NCBI GenBank assembly: GCA_963767645.1
Contig: CAVYEW010000018.1
Span: 248,001-312,000, forward strand
Direction of reading: 5' to 3'
Length of the DNA stretch: 64,000 nucleotides
Source of the DNA: DATFDN01 sp963767645
Lineage (GTDB): Bacteria > Pseudomonadota > Alphaproteobacteria > Acetobacterales > Acetobacteraceae
The translations under genes were made by a program, and so were the position numbers. Below, one piece after another: positions 1 through 7,365 of this stretch (position 1 is the stretch's first letter; the number at the start of each line of letters is the position of its first letter). The notes beneath the pieces were generated by a model that was not told where the DNA came from, made no database searches, and saw nothing but the letters and a program-made list of their open reading frames with translations.

Positions 1-108
1 GCTGTTCCGCTCGCGGTCGAGGGCGATCTAAATCGAAAGTGGCAGGAGCGTTTTCTGAACCTGTTCGACGACGGCCTGGGCTGTCGGCTCGGGCGGGCTA
101 TCGATTAG
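1..108 (+). CDS. 3' end of an unidentified gene (partial)
   Basis: An open frame runs from the window edge to a TAG at 106-108. It gives about 35 residues ending in the peptide LGCRLGRAID. Codon use is partly like the GC-rich host and unlike the AT-rich gene that follows, so this is plausibly the tail of the chromosomal gene next to the island. The second half overlaps the left arm of an inverted repeat. No family is recognisable from so short a piece, and a chance open frame is possible. Confidence 0.3.
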   Translation, partial: AVPLAVEGDLNRKWQERFLNLFDDGLGCRLGRAID

Positions 109-125
109 ACACCGTCGAACAGGTT
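58..125. repeat. 13-bp perfect inverted repeat at the edge of the AT-rich island
   Basis: AACCTGTTCGACG at 58-70 is the exact reverse complement of CGTCGAACAGGTT at 113-125, with 42 nt between the arms. Base composition drops sharply just to the right. No T-run follows on either strand, so it does not look like a standard intrinsic terminator. It may be a fold at the end of the preceding gene or a remnant of an insertion boundary. I found no copy of the arm at the other edge near 2155. Confidence 0.5.
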
Positions 126-187
126 AAAGCTAAGCTGATAGGTATCCGCGCATGGAATTTTATTGCAAAGATTCATCGGCATCATCG

Positions 188-2095
188 CTACAAAAATTCG
201 TCGAGAATGTTAGCACGTCGTTTTTCTCTTTGCGCTATTTCTTTGCGAATAGCCGAGAATCCTCGACGCAGGTTGGGGAACAGCTCTTCAAACCCGGCCT
301 TGCGAAGCCACCAATCTGTTTGAACACCTGCCTTATAAGGCACAACGTGGCTGGTAGGGCGCGTTTCTCTTAATAATGCTTGAACCATTTTAAACCTAGG
401 TTCGTGCCTACAATCGTCGCTTAGCCAAGCTCTCCTGGCGTCCTCGAGACGTAAAAGTGCGCTATGCCCGAGGCGAACGGGTTTCAGTCGTTCAGGATAT
501 ATCCGTCGCAATGCTTGCAATGGTCCGAGAATTTTTGGGTTCACCTGGAACAGCATTAATACCTTATCGCCCGCTCTATGCAAATGGATACTTGGGATGG
601 CAACGGAGTATCGTTCGCTCAAGCTTGCAGAAGGCTGGCTAAGCTGGAATGCATTCTCTAGTTCCTGGATTGCTGGAAGGACCCACTCCTGCTCCACCGT
701 TTCGGGATGCATATCGTGGGCCATTGTAATTACCGAATCACCAAACCTGAGAGCGCACTGATCAAGTATTCGTTTGACTTTTGCGCCATGAATGCTTGTG
801 GCAAATACTGCGGTGAAGTACTCCTGAAACGATCTATGTACAAAGACAATATCAAGCCCGTCCTGCTGTAGCATGCAAACTGATTCTCGCAAATCTGCTA
901 TTAAGTGCTCTGGCGTCACAGGTTGACTTGCACTTTGGCTTTTATCCTGTTCTTTCCTTTGAGTATATGTGATGGCTTGTCGCGCTGTTTCCAAAAGTGA
1001 TTTTGAGTCGAACGAAAACCGTTGGTCGAGATAGCTCAAAGCACTGAAGGATGCGAAATGAGCTTTGAATTCTTCCCGGGGTAAGCCAGTATACATTTTC
1101 CTTTGGAACTGCTCCTTTTGAGCATCGTGCTTCTGAAAAAGTGTGTCAAAAGCTTGGCTATAGAAAGCATGCATCTTTTTCGGAATTTCGGCAAATCCTT
1201 CATAGGTCAAGAGCATAATAGTCGTGAGGGGGGGAGAAGAAAGAAAACTGCGATGAGAATCATATAATTCACTTGCAACTTCGTGAATAAACCTCTTCTT
1301 CACGCCCCGATCGTAGTCTAAGCTATTGATGAGGCTTATGCACTGGGCCTTAGTTAGATCATTGACCTTAAATACGTAGAAGCTTGACGTAGAAGCTTGG
1401 CCACGCACCAAATCGTTCATCGGGCCTACTAAAACAACTATTACTGCTTCAGGAAAATTTTTCTCTATTTCAAAGATTTGCTTCTGCACTGAGTCTCGGA
1501 ACTCGTAATTCACCTCGTCCAATCCGTCCAAAATCAACATTAGTACTCCTGCTTTCAGGGCCAAATTAAATTGTTCTTCAGTTACCTTGCTTGCACTAGC
1601 CGTGCATGTCGCGCGAATAAATGTAAGTAGGCTGAAATCGGTAATCTGGTTAATATGCCGAAGTTCGATAAATAGGGGCAGAATCCCGTCGTGATACTCA
1701 AATTTTGAGATTGTAAAGTACTTCATAAACATGCTTTTTCCGCTACCAGCTAATCCTGTAACAACTAGGCGTTTCTTCTTACCGGCCTGCTTTATTAGGT
1801 CATAATCCTGAACAGTATCGCTTCCACAAGACAGCGTCACATGTAAGTAGTTATCAGGTATTCTTAGAGGTTGATGTGGGTTTAGTATAGTCTTAAATTG
1901 GCAGCATTTATCATAAGAAACGCGGATATACTCATCAAAACCGATGCGGAGCTGTACGATAGCTTTGTCCAAGCCAGTTCTTGCACTACGCCCTATTCGC
2001 TTAACAATAGCCTCGCTAAAGTCGTCCAAGATCTTTTTTATAATCGGAGCAGCCACGGCACTAGCTGTGCTGGTTAGAGTGATTGGTTCAGCCAT
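188..2095 (-). CDS. NACHT-type STAND NTPase, candidate phage-defence protein
   Basis: This 635-residue protein has a STAND P-loop core. The Walker A motif GLAGSGKS is at about 114-121 and the Walker B motif LMLILDGLDEV at about 185-195, which is the NACHT arrangement. About 100 mostly helical residues precede it, and about 350 residues without leucine-rich, WD or TPR repeats follow. Where sensor 1 is expected (about 218-228) the protein reads VIVVLVGPMND, without the usual T-S-R triplet. Bacterial NACHT proteins are known anti-phage sensors that oligomerise on detecting an invader, but no nuclease, TIR or transmembrane effector is visible here. The ATG is preceded by AGGAGA at 2101-2106. The gene is far richer in A/T than its neighbours and stands alone, which suggests horizontal gain. 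The NTPase fold is clear; the defence role is inference. Confidence 0.85.
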   Translation of the reverse strand: MAEPITLTSTASAVAAPIIKKILDDFSEAIVKRIGRSARTGLDKAIVQLRIGFDEYIRVSYDKCCQFKTILNPHQPLRIPDNYLHVTLSCGSDTVQDYDLIKQAGKKKRLVVTGLAGSGKSMFMKYFTISKFEYHDGILPLFIELRHINQITDFSLLTFIRATCTASASKVTEEQFNLALKAGVLMLILDGLDEVNYEFRDSVQKQIFEIEKNFPEAVIVVLVGPMNDLVRGQASTSSFYVFKVNDLTKAQCISLINSLDYDRGVKKRFIHEVASELYDSHRSFLSSPPLTTIMLLTYEGFAEIPKKMHAFYSQAFDTLFQKHDAQKEQFQRKMYTGLPREEFKAHFASFSALSYLDQRFSFDSKSLLETARQAITYTQRKEQDKSQSASQPVTPEHLIADLRESVCMLQQDGLDIVFVHRSFQEYFTAVFATSIHGAKVKRILDQCALRFGDSVITMAHDMHPETVEQEWVLPAIQELENAFQLSQPSASLSERYSVAIPSIHLHRAGDKVLMLFQVNPKILGPLQALRRIYPERLKPVRLGHSALLRLEDARRAWLSDDCRHEPRFKMVQALLRETRPTSHVVPYKAGVQTDWWLRKAGFEELFPNLRRGFSAIRKEIAQREKRRANILDEFL

Positions 2096-2157
2096 TATGT
2101 TCTCCTATGTGCAACTTAAATATGAGCAATCGGTTACAACAAATGGCAGCCCGTTAT

Positions 2158-2574
2158 TCACGACCCGATCAAACATAGCGCGAGTTCGCGCTGATGCGGT
2201 GCGCGACGGTGCTCGACCAGGTAGATCGCCTGCCAGGTGCCAAGTGCGAGGCGCCCATCCTGAATCGGCACGGATAACTGGGTCGGCAAGACCGAAGCCC
2301 GGATATGGGCGGGCATGTCGTCCGGCCCTTCCTCGGCGTGGCGGTAGGATGCGCTCTCGGGGGCGAGGCGGCCCAGGAATGCCTCCAGGTCGGCGCGCAC
2401 GTCAGGGTCGGCGTTCTCCTGGACCAGCAGCGAGGCCGAGGTATGGCGGCACCAGATGGTCAGCAGCCCCTCGGCGATGTCCTGGCGCGACACCCAATCG
2501 GCCAGCGTGCCGGTCAGATCGACGAAACCCTGCCCGCGCGTTCCGACGCGCAACCGATCCAGCTTCTGGGGCAA
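2158..2574 (-). CDS. yjbQ: YjbQ/UPF0047 family protein
   Basis: This 138-residue protein has full family length. The signature segments are present: HTSASLLVQENADPDV in the middle and GTWQAIYLVEHR near the C-terminus. YjbQ proteins are small cytosolic trimers; the E. coli member has weak thiamine-phosphate synthase activity, but the physiological role is unsettled. The reading frame opens at a TTG four bases after the stop of the CsbD-like gene, so translation is probably coupled to it. The stop lies at the right border of the AT-rich island, and the C-terminus looks intact. Confidence 0.85.
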   Translation of the reverse strand: MPQKLDRLRVGTRGQGFVDLTGTLADWVSRQDIAEGLLTIWCRHTSASLLVQENADPDVRADLEAFLGRLAPESASYRHAEEGPDDMPAHIRASVLPTQLSVPIQDGRLALGTWQAIYLVEHRRAPHQRELALCLIGS

Positions 2575-2578
2575 GAGG

Positions 2579-2761
2579 TCAGCGCTTCAGCGCGCCGCGC
2601 AGCCGGTCCTTGACGCTGCCCAACGTGGACTGCGCCTTGCCGAGGTTCTTGTCGGCTTTCCCGGAGGCTTCGGTCCGGGTGTCGCCGCTGGCCCGGCCCA
2701 GACTCTCCTTGATCGATCCCGCCGCCTGCCGAATAGCGCCTTTGATTCGGTCCTTGTCCAT
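2579..2761 (-). CDS. CsbD-like stress protein
   Basis: This is a 60-residue, charged, hydrophilic protein beginning MDKDRIKGAIRQAAGSIKE. That opening and the internal GKADKNLGKAQ are typical of the CsbD family, small proteins induced by general stress whose molecular function is unknown. I chose the ATG at 2759-2761 because GGAGGG lies just upstream and the protein then starts where the family does; the open frame itself extends further upstream. It is followed after four bases by yjbQ, so the two form an operon. Confidence 0.8.
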   Translation of the reverse strand: MDKDRIKGAIRQAAGSIKESLGRASGDTRTEASGKADKNLGKAQSTLGSVKDRLRGALKR

Positions 2762-2895
2762 CTGCCTGCCCTCCGGATCTATCTGTATCGTCACGACCAG
2801 GCGAGGTTTAAAGCCGCGCATCGGCAACGTTCCGGCGGCACAGGAATCAAAGCACTGTGTTCCGCGATCGTCGTCGGGCTAGGAGTGGCCGGGAG

Positions 2896-3963
2896 ATGCC
2901 GAAGCCTCGATTCCATAGTTTGCGGGTTGCCGACGTGAGGCGCGAAACGGCAGAGTGCGTATCAGTGGCCTTCGTCGTCCCGCGCCCGCTTGAGGCCGCG
3001 TATCGTTTCACTCCCGGCCAATACGTCACCTTGCGCGCCTGGATCGACGGCGTCGAGGTACGCCGCGCCTATTCCCTCTGCGTCGCGCCAGAGGAGGGGG
3101 AACTGCGCGTGGCGATCAAGCGCCTGGAGGGCGGCCTGTTCTCCGGTTGGGCGCATAGCGTGTTGCAGCCGGGCATGGCGCTCGATGTCATGACCCCCGA
3201 CGGACGGTTCGGCACCCCGTTCGTCGAAGGATCGGAGCGCACGCTGGCGGCATTCGCGGCCGGGTCGGGGATCACGCCGATTTTGTCGATCCTGAAATCC
3301 GCTCTTCGGCATGAGCGTGGGCGCTTCTTTCTGTTCTACGGCAACCGCACTACGTCCAGCATCATCTTCCGCGACGTGCTCGAGGATCTGAAGGACCGCT
3401 ACCTGTCGCGGCTTTCGGTCTTCCACATCCTTTCGCGCGAGCAGCAGGACGTCGCCCTCCTGAATGGACGGCTGGACGCCGAAAAGGTCGGGATTCTGAT
3501 GCGCCGGCTGGTGCCCGAGAGGGTGGCGCATGCGTTCCTGTGCGGACCGCAGCCGATGATCGAGGGGCTGCAGACTGCGCTGCAGGGCTTCGAAACAGCC
3601 CCGGAGCAGGTGCATGTGGAGCGTTTCACCCCCGGCGCCGGCGGCCGGCCGCCGCCGGTGCGCAGCATTGCTCCCGTCGCGCCGGTCGCGCGCGCGGTCA
3701 TCGCCGCCGACGGCGTGCGAAGCGAGGTGGATGTCGCCGCGGGCGAGCCGATCCTGGATGCAGGCCTGCGCGCCGGCCTGAACCTGCCGTTTTCCTGCCG
3801 GGGCGGCATGTGCTGCACCTGCCGGGCGCGGCTGGTGGAAGGCAGGGCCGAGATGGAGGTGAACTACTCGCTTGAGCCGTGGGAGGTGCAGGCGGGCTAC
3901 GTGCTCACCTGCCAGGCACGGCCGACCGACGCGCGCGTCGTGGTGGATTACGACCAGGTCTGA
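2896..3963 (+). CDS. paaE: PaaE-type 2Fe-2S flavoprotein reductase
   Basis: This 355-residue protein has the order of phenylacetyl-CoA epoxidase reductase PaaE. An FAD-binding barrel comes first (YRFTPGQYVTLRA, RRAYSLC), then an NAD(P)H-binding domain (AAGSGITPILSI, FLCGPQPMIEG), then a C-terminal plant-type ferredoxin domain with CRGGMCCTC as its cysteine cluster. It would pass electrons from NADPH to an oxygenase. The start at 2896 begins the homology (MPKPRFHSLRV) and has AGGAG at 2881-2885. The rest of the paa oxygenase (paaABCD) is not in this window. It may therefore serve another oxygenase, for example BoxB, but that is inference. Confidence 0.88.
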   Translation: MPKPRFHSLRVADVRRETAECVSVAFVVPRPLEAAYRFTPGQYVTLRAWIDGVEVRRAYSLCVAPEEGELRVAIKRLEGGLFSGWAHSVLQPGMALDVMTPDGRFGTPFVEGSERTLAAFAAGSGITPILSILKSALRHERGRFFLFYGNRTTSSIIFRDVLEDLKDRYLSRLSVFHILSREQQDVALLNGRLDAEKVGILMRRLVPERVAHAFLCGPQPMIEGLQTALQGFETAPEQVHVERFTPGAGGRPPPVRSIAPVAPVARAVIAADGVRSEVDVAAGEPILDAGLRAGLNLPFSCRGGMCCTCRARLVEGRAEMEVNYSLEPWEVQAGYVLTCQARPTDARVVVDYDQV

Positions 3964-4033
3964 ACTCCGTCCAGCGGCCCCTTCGCCCTCCCGCAAAAAC
4001 TGGCTGCGGGAGGGGACGAGGGCCAGCGCGCGG

Positions 4034-4363
4034 TCAGTAGCCCGGCGGCGGCGGGGGCGGATAGTAGGCTGGAGGCGGGGCGTTGTAGTAGCCGGACGGC
4101 GGGGCCGAATAGTACGAGGGGGGCGCTGGCCGGGGTGTGGTCGCCGCGCCGCCCAGTGCGCCAAGGCCGCCGCCGACCAGAGCGCCGATACCGGCGCCCT
4201 TGCCGCCCCCGGCGATGCCGCCGATCGCCGCGCCGGTGCCGGCACCGAGAAGGCCGCCGCCGACCGCGCGCTGGCTGGGGTCATAGGGGTTGGTGCAGGC
4301 GGCGACCGACAAGGCGGCCATGAGTGCGGCCACCGGGGCAAGCACCCGTGTTCTCGGAATCAT
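4034..4363 (-). CDS. Glycine-zipper lipoprotein
   Basis: This 109-residue protein has a lipoprotein signal ending in LSVAAC, with the lipidated cysteine at about residue 23. A strongly repetitive Gly/Ala segment follows (about 35-74, with GAGTGAAIGGIAGGG), which is a glycine-zipper pattern seen in small outer-membrane or inter-membrane lipoproteins. The last 35 residues are Pro/Tyr-rich (YYSAPPSGYYNAPPPAYY). No enzyme motif is seen. The downstream gene at 4405-4686 encodes a protein with the same kind of Pro/Tyr tail, so the two may be related in location or role. Confidence 0.75.
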   Translation of the reverse strand: MIPRTRVLAPVAALMAALSVAACTNPYDPSQRAVGGGLLGAGTGAAIGGIAGGGKGAGIGALVGGGLGALGGAATTPRPAPPSYYSAPPSGYYNAPPPAYYPPPPPPGY

Positions 4364-4404
4364 CCTGATTACTCTGTCCTTCTATCTTGACTTCGGTGCG
4401 ACGA

Positions 4405-4686
4405 CTAACGGATGCCGAAGCTGAACGTTGCGCCGGGCGTCCCATAATAGACGGGAGGCGGAGCGTAGTAGGCGGGCGGCGGCGGGTAATAGACCCGCGG
4501 CGGGGCGTAGTAGGGCGGGGCCACGTAGTAGGGCCGTTCCCGCCACCGCCAATGGTCATGATCGTGCCAGTCATGATGCCAGCGGTGATGCCAATCGTCC
4601 CAGTCCGCCCGCGCGGGAGCTGCCGCGGCGGTCAGAAACGCGCCCGTGAGCCCCAGGAGCAGACAGGTCGCGGCGAAGCCTCGCAT
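4405..4686 (-). CDS. Secreted His/Trp/Tyr/Pro-rich small protein
   Basis: This 93-residue protein has a clear signal peptide (MRGFAATCLLLGLTGAF, cleavage probably after ARA). A cluster of His and Trp follows (WHHRWHHDWHDHDHWRW), then Pro/Tyr repeats of the type YYAPP. The His-rich part could bind metal, but nothing proves it. The start at 4684-4686 is preferred over an upstream alternative because GGAGAA lies just before it and the signal peptide then starts properly. Short repetitive secreted proteins of this kind are common in alphaproteobacteria and mostly uncharacterised. Confidence 0.65.
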   Translation of the reverse strand: MRGFAATCLLLGLTGAFLTAAAAPARADWDDWHHRWHHDWHDHDHWRWRERPYYVAPPYYAPPRVYYPPPPAYYAPPPVYYGTPGATFSFGIR

Positions 4687-4927
4687 TGTCGTTCTCCGTC
4701 CAGACCAGACCATCGGAGCAGCCGATCATGGCAGCAGATAGGCAGGAGGCCAGCTTTTTCATGTCGCCGCGCTGCTCGACCGATACCGGCCACCGACCCG
4801 GCGCGAAGTTTCACCCCGATAGCTTCAGCGCTTGCCTGGGAAGGAGCCATTGATAGACTATATGTGCCCGTCGGACACGCCATTAGCGGCGGAGCACGCC
4901 ACCCGTCCCAGCAGAAGGATCAACGTT

Positions 4928-5224
4928 GTGGCCAACGAGAAAGCGCAGAACGTGCAGGACGTTTTCCTGAATCACGTGCGGAAGAACAAGACGCCGGTCA
5001 CGGTCTTCCTGGTGAACGGGGTCAAGCTCCAGGGCATCATCACCTGGTTCGACAATTTTTCCGTTCTGCTGCGGCGGGACGGTCATACGCAGCTGGTGTA
5101 CAAGCACGCGATCAGCACCGTCATGCCGGGCGCCCCCATCCAGCTCTTCGACGCCGCGAAAGCGGAGGTCGCCGCGCCGCAGGGAGCGCAGGCGCGGGAG
5201 GTGACCGCTGCGGCCGGCGACTGA
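4928..5224 (+). CDS. hfq: RNA chaperone Hfq
   Basis: This 98-residue Hfq contains the Sm1 region (FLNHVRKNKTPVTVFLVNG, GIITWFDNF) and the Sm2 signature VYKHAIST. Hfq forms a cytoplasmic hexamer that pairs small RNAs with mRNAs. I place the start at GTG 4928-4930, because AGAAGGA at 4913-4919 is well spaced and the protein then begins at the family N-terminus. The open frame begins upstream at 4832, but those residues do not resemble Hfq. The C-terminal tail after the Sm core is Ala/Glu-rich. The 3' end also carries the ribosome-binding site and start of hflX. Confidence 0.95.
   Translation: MANEKAQNVQDVFLNHVRKNKTPVTVFLVNGVKLQGIITWFDNFSVLLRRDGHTQLVYKHAISTVMPGAPIQLFDAAKAEVAAPQGAQAREVTAAAGD
5196..5210 (+). 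promoter_or_regulatory. Shine-Dalgarno and CTG start of hflX inside the end of hfq
   Basis: GGGAGGTGA at 5196-5204 is almost a full match to the anti-Shine-Dalgarno sequence. The CTG at 5208-5210 sits six bases after GGAGG and is in the hflX frame. This frame has no ATG, GTG or TTG between the stop at 5202-5204 and the GTG at 5346, yet HflX-like sequence is already visible from about 5244. The placement makes CTG the best candidate start. Confidence 0.55.
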
Positions 5225-6518
5225 CGGATCGCGCTCCGAGCCGACTCGCGCCGCCATCCTCCTTCCCTGGGAACGCCCGCACGGGAATGGCCGCGGCGAC
5301 TCCACGGACCAGGGCCGTGCCGCCGAGGCGAGGCTGGCCGAGGCGGTGGGGCTTGCCGAATTGATCGGCCTCGCCGTCGTGCATACCGCGATTCTGCCGT
5401 TGCGCACGCGACGGCCGGCGAGCTTGCTCGGCGAGGGCCAGGTAGCGGCGCAGAAGGAAGCGCTCGCGGACCGGGGCGTCACGGTGGTCATCGTCGACGC
5501 CGCGCTGTCGCCCGTGCAGCAGCGCAACCTGGAGCGGGCCTGGGGCTGCAAGGTGATCGACCGCACCGGCCTGATCCTCGACATCTTCGGGGAACGCGCG
5601 GCGACGCGCGAAGGCGCGCTCCAGGTCGAGCTGGCCCATCTCGACTATCAGCGCTCACGGCTCGTGCGCTCCTGGACCCACTTGGAGCGCCAGCGCGGCG
5701 GCTTCGGCTTCCTGGGCGGTCCCGGCGAGACGCAGATCGAGGCCGACCGGCGCCTGATCGGGGAGCGCATCGTCAAGCTGCGCAAGGAACTCGAGCAGGT
5801 GCGCCGTACCCGCGGGCTGCACCGCTCGGCGCGCAGGCGCGTGCCGTTCCCGGTGATCGCGCTGGTCGGCTACACCAATGCCGGCAAGTCGACGCTGTTC
5901 AATGCCCTGACCGGGGCGGCGGTCGATGCGCGCGACCAGCTCTTCGCCACGCTCGATCCCACCATGCGCGGACTGCGCCTGCCCTCAGGACGGCGGGCGA
6001 TCCTGTCCGACACGGTCGGGTTCGTGAGCGATCTGCCGCACGAGCTGGTTGAAGCGTTCCGCGCCACCTTGGAGGAGGTCGCGGAGGCCGACGTGATCCT
6101 GCACGTGCGCGACGCTGCCCACCCTGACAGCATCGCCCAACAGAGGGACGTCGTCGACGTGCTGGAGAGCATGGCGCGCGACGGCACGCTCGATCCGGAT
6201 TGGCCGGAACGGACGATCGTGGTGCTGAACAAGGCCGACCTGCTCGGCGGCGTGAGCCATGTCGAGGCCCGCGGCGAGGCCGTTGCTGTCTCCGCCATCA
6301 CCGGCGAGGGGCTGCCCGCGCTGCTGGCGGCGATCGACACCAGGATTGGACAGGGAATGGAGACCTGCGCCTACGACATCCCGCCCGAGGACGGTGCGCG
6401 CCTCGCCTGGCTCTATCAGCACGGCGAGGTGGTGGACCGGTGCGACGAGGCGGGAGGCATCCACGTGACCGTCCGACTGCTCCCGGCCGATCGCGCGCGG
6501 TTCGAACGCGCGCCATGA
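5208..6518 (+). CDS. hflX: GTPase HflX
   Basis: HflX is a ribosome-associated GTPase that splits stalled or stress-arrested 70S ribosomes. The G domain is clear: GYTNAGKST (P-loop), DTVGFV (G3) and NKAD (G4), preceded by the HflX glycine-rich linker GGFGFLGGPGETQIEADRR. From CTG 5208 the protein has about 436 residues, the usual family length. The first canonical start, GTG 5346, would remove about 46 residues, including TRAAILLPW and RAAEARLAEAVGLA, which look like the conserved N-terminus. The gene overlaps hfq by 17 nt and overlaps the phosphatase gene by ATGA, so the three form one operon. The CTG start is inference from spacing and homology; an undetected sequence error is the alternative. 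Confidence 0.92.
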   Translation: MRPATDGSRSEPTRAAILLPWERPHGNGRGDSTDQGRAAEARLAEAVGLAELIGLAVVHTAILPLRTRRPASLLGEGQVAAQKEALADRGVTVVIVDAALSPVQQRNLERAWGCKVIDRTGLILDIFGERAATREGALQVELAHLDYQRSRLVRSWTHLERQRGGFGFLGGPGETQIEADRRLIGERIVKLRKELEQVRRTRGLHRSARRRVPFPVIALVGYTNAGKSTLFNALTGAAVDARDQLFATLDPTMRGLRLPSGRRAILSDTVGFVSDLPHELVEAFRATLEEVAEADVILHVRDAAHPDSIAQQRDVVDVLESMARDGTLDPDWPERTIVVLNKADLLGGVSHVEARGEAVAVSAITGEGLPALLAAIDTRIGQGMETCAYDIPPEDGARLAWLYQHGEVVDRCDEAGGIHVTVRLLPADRARFERAP

Positions 6519-7343
6519 GGTTCGCCGCGGGCGACGCGGCCGCGCTGGCGGCGATCCTGCGAGACGCGGCGCGGGCCGAGATCATGCCGCGCTTCCGCCG
6601 GCTCGGCGCCGAGGGCGTGCGTGCCAAATCCAGTCCTCAGGACTTGGTGACCGACGCCGACGAGGGCGCCGAGCGGCACATTGCCGCGGCGCTGGCCAAG
6701 CTTTTTCCGGATGCGCTGGTCGTTGGCGAGGAGGCAGCGGCGGCGGACGCATCCTTGCTCGACCGTCTTGCCGAGGCCGACCGCGCCATCGTTCTGGACC
6801 CGCTGGACGGCACGTTCAACTTCGCGCACGGCGTGCCGCTGTTCGCCGTGATGGCGGCACTCCTGGTCCGCGGCGAGGTCGTGCTGTCCGCCATCCACGA
6901 TCCGCTCGGCGACGACACGGCGCTGGCGCTGCGCGGGGAAGGGGCCTGGGTCGAGCGTCCTGACGGCACGCGCGCGGAGCTGCGCGTCTGCGGTCCCGCG
7001 AGGCCCGCGCAGATGGGCGGCATCGCCTCGTGGCAGTTCCTGCCCGAGCCGCTCAAATCGCGAGGTCCTCGGCCGCCTGCCGCGCCTGGCCGCGACCTGG
7101 AGCTATCGCTGCGCCGCGCACGAGTACCGGCTGGCCGCCTCCGGCGGGTGCCACTTCCTGCTCTATCACCGCCTGCTGCCCTGGGACCACGCGCCCGGCT
7201 GGCTGCTGCACCGCGAAGCCGGCGGCTACTCGGCACATTTCGATGGCGCCGCGTACCGGCCCCGGCAGATCAGCGGCGGATTGCTGTGCGCGCCGGATCG
7301 GGAGAGCTGGGAGGCGCTGCGGGCGACGCTGCTGGAGGGGTAG
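6515..7343 (+). pseudogene. Inositol monophosphatase family gene with a +1 frameshift
   Basis: The first part (to about 7062) encodes an IMPase-type phosphatase. It has the metal-binding GEE in VVGEEAAA and DPLDGTFNFAHG. At about 7062-7066 the frame must move by one base (an extra G in CGAGGTCCTC) to continue as LGRLPRLAATWSYRCAAHEY and then LPWDHAPGWLLHREAGG, the conserved end of the family, finishing at TAG 7341-7343. The span is 829 nt, exactly one more than a multiple of three, for a protein of 275 residues. The ATG overlaps the hflX stop. Intact, it would dephosphorylate inositol phosphate or a related sugar phosphate. The break may be real or a sequence error. Confidence 0.8.
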
Positions 7344-7365
7344 CGGCGTAGGCGGTGCCGCGCGG

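Noticed and set aside
188..2095. A multi-gene defence island around the NACHT gene
   Set aside because: To the right the genes are ordinary (yjbQ, CsbD-like, paaE). Only one gene is AT-rich here; anything further left is outside the window.
2962..4341. A 459-codon minus-strand frame opposite paaE
   Set aside because: The plus strand has a complete PaaE-type reductase, and the minus frame is Arg/Pro/His-rich without motifs.
4832..4927. A longer Hfq starting at ATG 4832
   Set aside because: The extra residues do not resemble Hfq, and a well-placed ribosome-binding site supports the GTG at 4928.
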